Origin: Phycisphaerae bacterium
GTDB lineage: Bacteria; Planctomycetota; Phycisphaerae; Sedimentisphaerales; Anaerobacaceae
Reading direction: 5' to 3'
Assembly: GCA_030604525.1 (NCBI GenBank)
Contig: JAUVVQ010000017.1
Coordinates: 1 to 41,887 of the forward strand
Length of the DNA stretch: 41,887 bases
Both the position numbers and the translations under genes were made by a program. The notes under the pieces are model-generated. The model saw only the letters and a list, made by a program, of their open reading frames with translations. It was not told the origin of the DNA and ran no database searches. The first letter of the stretch is position 1. The number at the start of each line of letters is the position of its first letter. Shown one piece after another: positions 35,103 to 41,342 of the stretch.

Positions 35103-35605
35103 TAATCCGCCTCCGTTGCATTCTTCGAGCTGTCTTTATCCCCTGTGGAAATGCCTCGCATTAGTGATTTGAATGTATCCGTAAAAACAAAATTATCCTT
35201 CGGAAACTTCTTGCCCCCGAGATTCCGGTCTATATGGCTGAACATCAAATCTATCTCAGCTATTAACTTCTCCCCGCAGTGAATCTCCCCCGTCGTACTG
35301 GCCGCTTCATCCGTGAGCATCTCTATCTTTGCATCATAACGGATTGTATCGCCGGGGCAAACATAATCGAAAAACACCGCCTTATTCACTTTCGCAAGTA
35401 TGACTTTTTCCTGAAAGTCTTTTGCTTCTCCTGTCAGTATCCCCGCTGTCTGGGCCATCCCTTCTATCATCAGGCACTCGGGCATAACCGGAAAACCCGG
35501 AAAATGGTCATGAAGATACTCTTCCGCAAGCGTTACATTCTTTATCGATGATGCTCGCTTGCCGCTCTCGAACTCAACAAATTTATCTATCCAAATCCAG
35601 CGCAT
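35102..35605 (-). CDS. fabZ: FabZ-like 3-hydroxyacyl-ACP dehydratase
   Basis: It probably dehydrates 3-hydroxyacyl-ACP to enoyl-ACP. The 167-residue hotdog protein has the FabZ active-site block EEYLHDHFPGFPVMPECLMI with His34 and, 14 residues on, Glu48 in IEGMAQTAG, the normal His-Glu spacing. VNKAVFFDYVCPGDTIRYDA follows, as in FabZ. An extra C-terminal extension of about 25 residues (rich in Asp/Ser/Lys) is unusual. It overlaps the next ketosynthase start by one base. It and the dehydratase at 36136 share a MR-I-IDK start and ALKN/IKN-SLAEEYL segment, so they are paralogues and could form a heterodimer or act on different chain lengths. Confidence 0.88.
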   Translation of the reverse strand: MRWIWIDKFVEFESGKRASSIKNVTLAEEYLHDHFPGFPVMPECLMIEGMAQTAGILTGEAKDFQEKVILAKVNKAVFFDYVCPGDTIRYDAKIEMLTDEAASTTGEIHCGEKLIAEIDLMFSHIDRNLGGKKFPKDNFVFTDTFKSLMRGISTGDKDSSKNATEAD

Positions 35606-35660
35606 ATATTAAAAAATCTTCCCGTTACCCGTATATATACCCCTGTCCCTGATGAAAGCT

Positions 35661-36056
35661 TTATGCAGCATTCAATTTGTTGTCAACATAATTTATTATT
35701 GCATCTACCGTAAACAAGTTACCCAGCTTGTTTATATCAGGGTCTGTCTCGAAATCGCCTAATTTGGTATGAGGCATCTTCTCTTTTAATTCCGACAAAC
35801 CCTTTTCAGTAAATTTCCCGTTCTCTACAAAATCAGGATTATTCATAATAGTCTCTGCCGGAAATAACTCTTCACGAGGTATCTTTATCTCGAATACCTT
35901 CTCAAGGCGAAATACTATATCAAGAAAATCTATGCTCTCCGCTCCTAAGTCTTCCATTAGTCTTGACTCTTTGCTTACCTCATCGTCATCAACTCCGAGT
36001 GCCTCTACAAGAACCTCTTGAACGTTCTTAAATATCTCATCCCGACTCATACTCAT
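35661..36056 (-). CDS. Long acyl carrier protein
   Basis: It carries the growing acyl chain on a phosphopantetheine arm. The 131-residue product has an ACP domain with helix I (DEIFKNVQEVLVEALGV), an attachment serine at Ser41 in EDLGAESIDFLDIVFRLE and helix III ending at the C-terminus (LFTVDAIINYVDNKL). Between helix II and the last helix is an insertion of about 40 residues with MNNPDFVENGKFTEKGLSEL and KEKMPHTKLGDFETDPD, so it is half again as long as housekeeping AcpP (about 78 residues). A perfect GGAGGT lies eight bases before the first ATG, a strong start signal. It sits between the two dehydratase genes. Confidence 0.92.
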   Translation of the reverse strand: MSMSRDEIFKNVQEVLVEALGVDDDEVSKESRLMEDLGAESIDFLDIVFRLEKVFEIKIPREELFPAETIMNNPDFVENGKFTEKGLSELKEKMPHTKLGDFETDPDINKLGNLFTVDAIINYVDNKLNAA

Positions 36057-36135
36057 ATTATCTTACCTCCGGTCAACTGGTTATCATTAGTATTTATACC
36101 GATTCGCACCTGGTATAAAAATCATTTCAGTTTTA

Positions 36136-36603
36136 TTAAGGACTTAACAGCTTCCAACGCTCTTTCAGGCTTGCCGTAACCTTAGCATCCACCGACGCCA
36201 TCTTCGCATCCTTCGATGCAAGATTAAAATGCCTTAACCCGAACTTCGCTGTTACTATCTCTTCGCCCGAGGACAAACCTACTCCTTTGAAACTGCTTAC
36301 TTCTTCTTCTATCATCTTGGCCTCTACTCGGTATTCTATCTGAGAACCCGGCGTGCTGAAACTCTTATATTTTACATTTCTGGCCTGCTCAAGAAGTATC
36401 ATGCTGTGTGAAAATCCCTCCGTTAATCGGACAAGCCACGAGGCCGACTCGACTAAGCCCTCCAGAAGGAGCACTCCCGGCAAAACCGGAAAGCTCGGAA
36501 AATGGTCCGACAAATACTCCTCAGCAAGCGATATATTCTTCAATGCACGGATTTCCTTGCCGCGCTCGTAGGATAATACCTTGTCTATTAATATAAATCT
36601 CAT
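36136..36603 (-). CDS. FabZ-like hotdog dehydratase (second copy)
   Basis: This 155-residue protein is the first gene of the minus-strand lipid cassette. The FabZ signature AEEYLSDHFPSFPVLPGVLL carries His34, and Glu48 (LLEGLVES) keeps the 14-residue spacing, so catalysis is possible. QARNVKYKSFSTPGSQIEYR matches the FabZ strand segment. The C-terminal 30 residues (ASKDAKMASVDAKVTASLKE) form a helical extension. It is a paralogue of the product at 35102. The 227-base AT-rich gap upstream (36604-36830), shared with the divergent HNH gene, should hold the cassette promoter, but I see no clear hexamer pair on this strand. Confidence 0.83.
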   Translation of the reverse strand: MRFILIDKVLSYERGKEIRALKNISLAEEYLSDHFPSFPVLPGVLLLEGLVESASWLVRLTEGFSHSMILLEQARNVKYKSFSTPGSQIEYRVEAKMIEEEVSSFKGVGLSSGEEIVTAKFGLRHFNLASKDAKMASVDAKVTASLKERWKLLSP

Positions 36604-36830
36604 AAAAAAATAAATTCCAAATTGACTTAATTAACATCTAACGTTTGACTTTTGACTCAATACGATAATCAAGAACTAATCCTTTTTCCAGTCTTTTTTC
36701 CTTTTTTAACACATCTTATTTAATTAAAAGAATCACATTATCTTTTTCCTTGCTGTTTATGGGACTTTTTGATATTTTGCTTATAGTATAAAAATATAAA
36801 CTAAACTTTTTGTGAAATCTATTATTAATT

Positions 36831-37466
36831 ATGATTGCCGCTAATCCACAATCTGGCTTGGATTGCAGTGTGCTTGTCCTCAATAAACACTATATGGCCA
36901 TCAGAATCATAAGGGCAAGAAGAGCTTTTGCCCTGCTCTGTAAAGAAATGGCCGAAGTCGTCTCATTCGAAAAGGGCTCCTTCTCTAACTATGATTTTCA
37001 GAGCTGGTGCGAAGTAAGCGAATTCAAGCGCAGCTTCAACCCTGATGGGCACGATTGGGTATCTACCGTCAATTTCCATATCGCCGTCCCAAGAATAATC
37101 AGACTGCTTTTTTACGACCGCCTGCCGAGAACGGAAGTGAAATTCAATCGAAGAAACATCTTCGCTCGAGACGAAAACAAATGCCAGTATTGCGGCGGGA
37201 AATTTGCTACAAACGAATTATCACTCGACCACATTGTCCCGAAAAGCTTGGGCGGGGAATCTACCTGGGAAAACCTCGTCTGCTCCTGCACAGACTGCAA
37301 CGTCAAAAAGGGCGGCAGAACACCAAAACAGGCAAGGATGACACTGATTAAAAAACCGCTAAAACCAAAAAGAAACCCCCTCATTCACGTCCACCTCGGA
37401 CACAAGCGATACCAAAGCTGGAAACAATTCCTCGATAATGCTTACTGGTCGGTAGAGCTAAAATAA
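36831..37466 (+). CDS. HNH endonuclease family protein
   Basis: Its likely role is DNA cleavage or binding; no specific target is known. The 211-residue product has an N-terminal region (about residues 12-100, SVLVLNKHYMAIRIIRARRA) seen in bacterial HNH proteins. The C-terminal HNH domain has a zinc site formed by CQYC (Cys118, Cys121) and CTDC (Cys153, Cys156), and the catalytic core LSLDHIVPKSLGG with Asp133-His134 and Asn148 in TWENLV. The tail (KKPLKPKRNP) is basic. It starts in an AT-rich stretch without a visible ribosome-binding site. It is not next to phage or restriction genes, so it is probably a resident HNH family member rather than a homing enzyme. Confidence 0.85.
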   Translation: MIAANPQSGLDCSVLVLNKHYMAIRIIRARRAFALLCKEMAEVVSFEKGSFSNYDFQSWCEVSEFKRSFNPDGHDWVSTVNFHIAVPRIIRLLFYDRLPRTEVKFNRRNIFARDENKCQYCGGKFATNELSLDHIVPKSLGGESTWENLVCSCTDCNVKKGGRTPKQARMTLIKKPLKPKRNPLIHVHLGHKRYQSWKQFLDNAYWSVELK

Positions 37467-37470
37467 TTCA

Positions 37471-37633
37471 CTAAGGACTTGTAAATAAATTAGGTTTTAT
37501 TTTGGCGTCAGCAAGGACGATGCTGGCAAGGAAGAAAACGCAACCCTACTCGTTGTAGGGTGAGTATTCCTGACGCCGCCAGCCGAAGCCACAGCCAGTC
37601 AAAATGAAAGATAATTTTTTTACACGTCCTAAG
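37471..37633. repeat. Foldback repeat element with nested hairpins
   Basis: Arms at 37471-37506 and 37598-37633 form an imperfect terminal inverted repeat, with 29 of 36 positions complementary. Inside are a perfect GGCGTCAG/CTGACGCC pair (37504-37511, 37570-37577), a CAGCA/TGCTG pair near 37509-37527 and a perfect hairpin ACCCTAC-tcgtt-GTAGGGT (37543-37561). It has no coding capacity. It begins four bases after the HNH stop and ends 32 bases before the rsmI stop, between convergent genes, so it could be a miniature mobile element and/or a two-way terminator. Confidence 0.8.
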
Positions 37634-37665
37634 AACAATAGCAGGCCACCCGCACCTCTCCGAAG

Positions 37666-38331
37666 TTAACCCTTCGACCCGGAAATCACTACTGTATATT
37701 CACCCTTTAGATTTGACTCCAAACCATCTATCAGCTCCGACAAAAGACCGCCTCTTACCCCCTCGTGAATCTTCGTCAATTCCTTGCATATCGCCGCCTG
37801 CCGGTCACCATACACCTCCAATGCATCTTCGAGAAACGCCTTCAGGCGGTGAGGACTTTCATAGAATATAAGTGTATGGCAGGAATCTTTATCGACCTCT
37901 AAAAAATGACGTCGCTTCCCTTGCTTCCTCGGCGCAAAGCCCCTGAACGTAAATGAATGACTCGGCAAACCTGACAGAACTATACCCATTACAAGAGCCG
38001 TCGCACCGGGTATCATCGTAACATCTATGCCCTCCTGGCGTGCCCTCCGAACTAACGCAAAACCAGGGTCTGATATACCCGGCGTCCCCGCATTGGATAC
38101 CAACGCCACGGTTTGACCTTCCTTAAGCAATCCGACTATGCGATTGCCCGCCTTTGCTTCGTTGTATTTATGAAACGATATCTGCTTTTGCCTTATATCG
38201 AAATGTTTTAACAACCTGCCGGTTTTACGCGTATCCTCGCTCGCCACATAATCCACCTCCCTTAGCACCTCAAGGCCGCGCAAGCTCATATCAGACAAAT
38301 TCCCGATTGGCGTCGCTACCAGATAAAGCAT
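37666..38331 (-). CDS. rsmI: 16S rRNA (cytidine1402-2'-O)-methyltransferase RsmI
   Basis: It methylates the ribose of C1402 in 16S rRNA using S-adenosylmethionine. The 221-residue product has the tetrapyrrole-methylase fold signatures [20 protein letters not shown] at the N-terminus, [51 protein letters not shown] and [19 protein letters not shown]. It ends after the catalytic domain (ELTKIHEG), without the extra C-terminal segment of E. coli RsmI (about 286 residues); shorter forms are common. It starts after GAGGG, six bases upstream. It is convergent with the HNH gene across the foldback repeat and divergent from the tRNA-Arg gene. Confidence 0.95.
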   Translation of the reverse strand: MLYLVATPIGNLSDMSLRGLEVLREVDYVASEDTRKTGRLLKHFDIRQKQISFHKYNEAKAGNRIVGLLKEGQTVALVSNAGTPGISDPGFALVRRARQEGIDVTMIPGATALVMGIVLSGLPSHSFTFRGFAPRKQGKRRHFLEVDKDSCHTLIFYESPHRLKAFLEDALEVYGDRQAAICKELTKIHEGVRGGLLSELIDGLESNLKGEYTVVISGSKG

Positions 38332-38521
38332 CTGTTACCCTCGCTCTAAAGCAAATTTTCTTAACTTTCGTTTGACCTCTTTCGTATAATATCAATGCAC
38401 TGCCTACAATTTCCGCCGTTCCCATTCTCAGTATCCTCAGCCCGGAGCTTAAGGGTATTCTCTGAATAAATACACGCACCGTCAAACAAATATTTATCCA
38501 CAAGCCGAATCCGCAAACCTG

Positions 38522-38550
38522 TTGACATCGTCTCTGGTTTTTAGTTTACT
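38522..38550 (+). promoter_or_regulatory. Promoter of tRNA-Arg
   Basis: A consensus -35 TTGACA at 38522-38527, a 17-base spacer and TTTACT at 38545-38550 (four of six -10 positions) lie just upstream of the tRNA. Transcription would begin near 38557, five bases before the mature 5' end. Confidence 0.6.
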
Positions 38551-38561
38551 AATTGTATAAA

Positions 38562-38635
38562 GTCCCCGTAGCTCAATTGGATAGAGCGTCGGCCTCCGGA
38601 GCCGAAGGTTGCGCGTTCGAGTCGCGCCGGGGATA
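38562..38635 (+). tRNA. tRNA-Arg (anticodon CCG)
   Basis: The 74-base sequence folds into a full cloverleaf: acceptor GTCCCCG/CGGGGAT with a G-T first pair, D arm GCTC-GAGC, anticodon stem TCGGC/GCCGA with loop CTCCGGA (anticodon CCG, reading CGG), variable loop AGGTT, T arm GCGCG-TTCGAGT-CGCGC and discriminator A. The 3' CCA is not encoded. It is a single gene, with no integrase beside it. Confidence 0.96.
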
Positions 38636-38726
38636 GTAAAAAAACTCGTTAGTAACTAAAACTGACCTATTTCTCATTTCCTGTCAGAATAACTGTTGTA
38701 TTTACAAAGTGTTCCGCATTAGAAAA

Positions 38727-38819
38727 ACTGATGTAAAGTCAGTCATCCGCCGTAGGAGGATACATCAATTTTGCTTTTTTAGCTTCGATTTTTGATGTTA
38801 TTATCCTCCCTAAAAAAGC
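38727..38819. repeat. Interlocked inverted repeats downstream of tRNA-Arg
   Basis: A short hairpin ACTGA/TCAGT (38727-38743) is followed by two crossing pairs. GGAGGATACATCAA (38755-38768) is complementary to 38792-38809 apart from a four-base bulge. GCTTTTTTAG (38773-38782) is perfectly complementary to CTAAAAAAGC (38810-38819). The order A-B-A'-B' would give a pseudoknot or alternative folds if transcribed. It has no coding capacity. Confidence 0.7.
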
Positions 38820-38850
38820 CCGGAGCGCAAGCGACGGGGAAAAAATTACT

Positions 38851-38979
38851 GTCATCCTAAGCGGGGTTCGCCAAAAGCGAACGGAGTCGAAGGCTCTGGC
38901 CTCCCCCTGTCATCCTGAGCGCAGCCGAAGGATCTGGCCTTCCCCTGTCATCCTGAACGGAGTCGAATGGATCTGGCCT
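38851..38979. repeat. Three tandem copies of a GTCATCCTGAGC-type dispersed repeat
   Basis: Copies start at 38851, 38909 and 38947. Each opens with GTCATCCTGA/AA(G)C, passes through GGAGTCGAAGG or a close variant and ends with ATCTGGCC or TCTGGCC. The first carries a 15-base insertion. This is a widely seen intergenic repeat type in bacterial genomes; it is non-coding. Confidence 0.8.
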
Positions 38980-39090
38980 GCGAGCATCATTTACCTCTAC
39001 TTTCGATATCCCCCCGCCTGCCCTCGAACGTTTCTGTCGTGGGTCATTCCTACGCAGATTTGTCACCCCTGCGCAAGATTGTCACCCCTG

Positions 39091-39133
39091 CCCCTGCTTT
39101 TGCAGGGGTAAACTTGTCCCCGCGGAAACGGGG
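39091..39133. repeat. Two adjacent GC-rich hairpins
   Basis: CCCCTGC-tttt-GCAGGGG (39091-39108) is a perfect seven-bp hairpin, and CCCCG-cggaaa-CGGGG (39118-39133) a five-bp one. The phrase TTGTCACCCCTGC occurs twice just upstream (39059-39090). Together with the elements at 39166-39277 they make a hairpin cluster in a 669-base stretch (38636-39304) without genes. Confidence 0.75.
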
Positions 39134-39165
39134 AGCAAGGGTAGAAATCCATTTTTTTAAAAAAT

Positions 39166-39187
39166 AAGCTCTGCTTCCACAGAGCTT
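39166..39187. repeat. 8-bp hairpin
   Basis: AAGCTCTG (39166-39173) pairs perfectly with CAGAGCTT (39180-39187) around a six-base loop. It lies between the GC-rich hairpins and the terminator-like stem and has no T-run. Confidence 0.6.
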
Positions 39188-39201
39188 TCCGCCTCGCTTA
39201 G

Positions 39202-39229
39202 CCCCCAACTTTACGTTGGGGGGTTTTGT
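39202..39229 (+). terminator. Terminator-like hairpin with T-tract
   Basis: CCCCCAAC (39202-39209), loop TTTAC and GTTGGGGG (39215-39222) form a strong eight-bp stem followed by GTTTTGT. This fits an intrinsic terminator on the plus strand, but no gene ends close upstream, so it may simply belong to the repeat cluster. Confidence 0.5.
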
Positions 39230-39255
39230 CTTTACGGAGTTGCTTTTACATTTAG

Positions 39256-39277
39256 CCCCCAGCCCGCGGGCTGGGGG
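39256..39277. repeat. Perfect 22-bp palindrome
   Basis: CCCCCAGCCCGCGGGCTGGGGG at 39256-39277 is completely self-complementary, with no loop. It follows TTTAG just as the hairpin at 39202 follows CTTAG, so the two share the frame TAGCCCCCA and look like variants of one repeat family. Confidence 0.85.
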
Positions 39278-39304
39278 TCAATTCTCTCTTTAGCATATCG
39301 AATT

Positions 39305-39529
39305 ATGATGACAGATTCATCACTTCAGATTGTTCAACAATTCAACAAGATTGATAATTGCCTATATCAAAAACCTGTTACTCTTGCTAATGGCCACAAA
39401 GTCCATAATATTGGTGATCGAATTGAGTTTGGGCGTCTTGTAGTAGGCCACGGTCATTGGGGCGATATCTCGTTTGAGGCAATATTTTATGGTTTGCTAA
39501 CTGGAATAGTATTCTACAATCAAGCATAA
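39305..39529 (+). CDS. Unknown small ORF (74 residues)
   Basis: An open frame gives MMTDSSLQIVQQFNKIDNCL through to an Ala-ending, moderately hydrophobic C-terminus (FEAIFYGLLTGIVFYNQA). I recognise no family. There is no ribosome-binding site before either of the two adjacent ATGs, and the frame begins 27 bases after the palindrome at 39256-39277. It may be a real small protein or the remnant of a longer one. The following gap 39530-39742 shows nothing definite. Confidence 0.35.
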   Translation: MMTDSSLQIVQQFNKIDNCLYQKPVTLANGHKVHNIGDRIEFGRLVVGHGHWGDISFEAIFYGLLTGIVFYNQA

Positions 39530-39742
39530 CAGGTTGCCACAAACCCGCACTTGCCGTCAAAACAAAATATTGTATTAATACGCGCAAATTCATATAATTA
39601 CAAAACGTATTGAAGAAGCAACGGGAACTTCTTATAAAGAAAAAGGAAATCTGTGTGAGGGCAGAGGTTGTGCGTGTTATGTGGAAACCATATAGACAGT
39701 AGTTAGGCGCAAATGCCTGTAGCCAAGGGGTAGAGAACGATC

Positions 39743-40270
39743 ATGGGACATGGTAGTACAGAGGAGTGGCGAGTCTTTCAGGAGCGCGTCGCGGATCGCT
39801 TCAGGCGTATTCCGATCTGCAGAGTGACAGTGGGCGAAAAACTCAAAGGAGCTATAGCAAACCATGAAGTGGACGTCGTAGCGAGAATCGGCTCGCCCGA
39901 CCACAACATCGTTATCACGGTCTTGATCGAGTGCAAGTTTTGGAAGAACCGAGTCCCTCAAGGTGAGCTCATCAAACTGAAGGCGATCGTTGATGACGTT
40001 GGTGCCGATAGGGGATACCTGGTCTCCGAAGTCGGCCATCAGAAAGGTAAGAGAGAATACCTTGACAGTCCCATCAACGTCGAAGCCTTAACATTGGCAG
40101 GGGTAGAGGCACTAACACTAAGAAAGATATTCGAGCCGCGCACGATGCACGTCGGTGTCTGCTCAGATTGTGGCCGGCAGATAACCTACCCATTCAGCCG
40201 CATGGAGGGGCAGTATTTTCCCCACAGCTGCTTGCTTTTTTCTTCGTTAGCAAGGTCAGGGAGAGCGTGA
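39743..40270 (+). CDS. Mrr-like restriction-endonuclease-fold protein
   Basis: Its likely activity is DNA cleavage by a PD-(D/E)xK nuclease. The 175-residue product has the Mrr-type core: HEVDVVARIG with Asp44, then VLIECKFWKNRV with Glu63-Cys64-Lys65 (the D-x18-ExK motif), VPQGELIKLKAIVDDVGADR and GYLVSEVGHQKG, the usual Mrr C-terminal strand. A CSDCGRQ segment near residues 149-155, with a later Cys, suggests a small zinc ribbon. Its base and codon use is GC-richer (many CGC and GTC) than its neighbours. It is not paired with a methylase, as expected for Mrr-type type IV enzymes. Its stop is one base from that of the convergent gene. The start has only a weak AAGGGG-type ribosome-binding site. 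Confidence 0.75.
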   Translation: MGHGSTEEWRVFQERVADRFRRIPICRVTVGEKLKGAIANHEVDVVARIGSPDHNIVITVLIECKFWKNRVPQGELIKLKAIVDDVGADRGYLVSEVGHQKGKREYLDSPINVEALTLAGVEALTLRKIFEPRTMHVGVCSDCGRQITYPFSRMEGQYFPHSCLLFSSLARSGRA

Positions 40271-40271
40271 C

Positions 40272-41318
40272 TCAACTCGCTGCTTTCGGCTTCACAGTAA
40301 TGCCTACAGTATCGGGCTCGCTTTGGCCACTTTCGCAGGATGGGCTTGTTGACTTCTTCGATGAGCCATCGTTAACTATAAGCTGAAAAGTCAAAACTGT
40401 TTCCTGTTCAACTGCAGGCGCTGTGAAAACAGGTTTTACTGCTGTGTCATCCGATAATGTTACAGAAGGCCCTGCTATTTGCGTCCACTTGTATGCAAGC
40501 TCGTCCTTATCTGGGTCGCTGCTGGCTGAACCGTCAAGCTGAACTACATCACCGGATGTAACGTTTTGATCCGGGCCAGCATTAGCTGTCGGCTGTTTAT
40601 TCGGGAAAGGAATAAGCCACTTTTCCTTGTTTTTCTCCCACCATTCGAGGCATTCTGATTGTTTGGCGTCTTTCTTAAGCTCACCATCTGTTAATAGAGA
40701 TACAGCTGGTACTAATTCGGCGTCTCCTTGTTTTACTTTCTCGAGCATATAAGGTAAAGCGGCGACCCCTAAATCTATCATTCTCTGATACTTTGCTTTT
40801 GCCTCTGCTTCTTTGCCTTCCTGGCTTAATTTCTTCCATTCTTGGTAAAATTTTTCAAACTGCTGGGGTGCACAGGCACGTCCTTCTTTCCACCAATATA
40901 CATAGACGCTTTCTCCTGCTTTCACATTGGGAAAATCTGGGAACACAACTACCTTTTTGTCCTTATCATATTTTCCGCGAATTTTTACTTTAGCAATTTC
41001 TTCAACAGCCCTGAAAAGTTTTCGCCCGTCTATACGATCCTGTTCTATCTTTTCGATGATATAGGGCAAGGCTGGTACTCCAAGGTCGATTATTTCTTGA
41101 TATTCTGGGATTGACGAAAGCGGTGGCTTTGCTCTGGAGAGGAAGCGTAGCCCCGACTGGGAAATATACTCCTTCCAAGCCTGATATTTCGTCTCAAATT
41201 CTATTCTTATGCTACCTTTGTTTTCAGAACTCAAGACCTCCCTCGCCCACAACGGACTATAATAACCAAACGTCATCATCGATATCAAGAAAACTGCCCA
41301 TAATGAATAAATACGCAT
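40272..41318 (-). CDS. Secreted protein with internal repeat and PKD-like domain
   Basis: The function is unknown. The 348-residue product begins with a signal peptide (about residues 1-25, hydrophobic YSLWAVFLISMMTF). A helical region holds a duplicated motif: YQEIIDLGVPALPYIIEKI (about 73-91) and YQRMIDLGVAALPYMLEKV (about 177-195), the phrase IDLG--ALPY resembling HEAT-like protein-length repeats. The C-terminus (about 240-345) is PKD/REJ-like, with PTANAGPDQNVTSGDVVQLD, SASSDPDKDELAYKWTQ and LTFQLIVNDGSS, typical of extracellular adhesion domains. The last strand carries an odd Ser/Lys insert. It is on the same strand as, and 24 bases downstream of, the truncated secreted gene at the window edge. 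Confidence 0.75.
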   Translation of the reverse strand: MRIYSLWAVFLISMMTFGYYSPLWAREVLSSENKGSIRIEFETKYQAWKEYISQSGLRFLSRAKPPLSSIPEYQEIIDLGVPALPYIIEKIEQDRIDGRKLFRAVEEIAKVKIRGKYDKDKKVVVFPDFPNVKAGESVYVYWWKEGRACAPQQFEKFYQEWKKLSQEGKEAEAKAKYQRMIDLGVAALPYMLEKVKQGDAELVPAVSLLTDGELKKDAKQSECLEWWEKNKEKWLIPFPNKQPTANAGPDQNVTSGDVVQLDGSASSDPDKDELAYKWTQIAGPSVTLSDDTAVKPVFTAPAVEQETVLTFQLIVNDGSSKKSTSPSCESGQSEPDTVGITVKPKAAS

Positions 41319-41342
41319 TTTTTTCTCCTTCGTTCAATTAAG

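Noticed and set aside
36769-36796. Sigma-70 promoter before the HNH gene (TTGATA with an AT-rich -10)
   Set aside because: No -10 hexamer with proper spacing; the AT-rich stretch gives chance matches.
38291-38503. 70-residue ORF overlapping the start of rsmI on the same strand
   Set aside because: It overlaps the conserved rsmI start, has no ribosome-binding site and matches no family; a shadow frame.
38571-39304. CRISPR array in the repeat-rich stretch
   Set aside because: Repeat copies are unequal and degenerate with no regular unique spacers, and no cas gene is nearby.
39528-39706. Possible integron attC site after the 74-residue ORF (GCATAAC ... GTTAGGC)
   Set aside because: GTTAGGC fits the right core, but the left core has a mismatch, the inner boxes are not complementary and no integrase is present.
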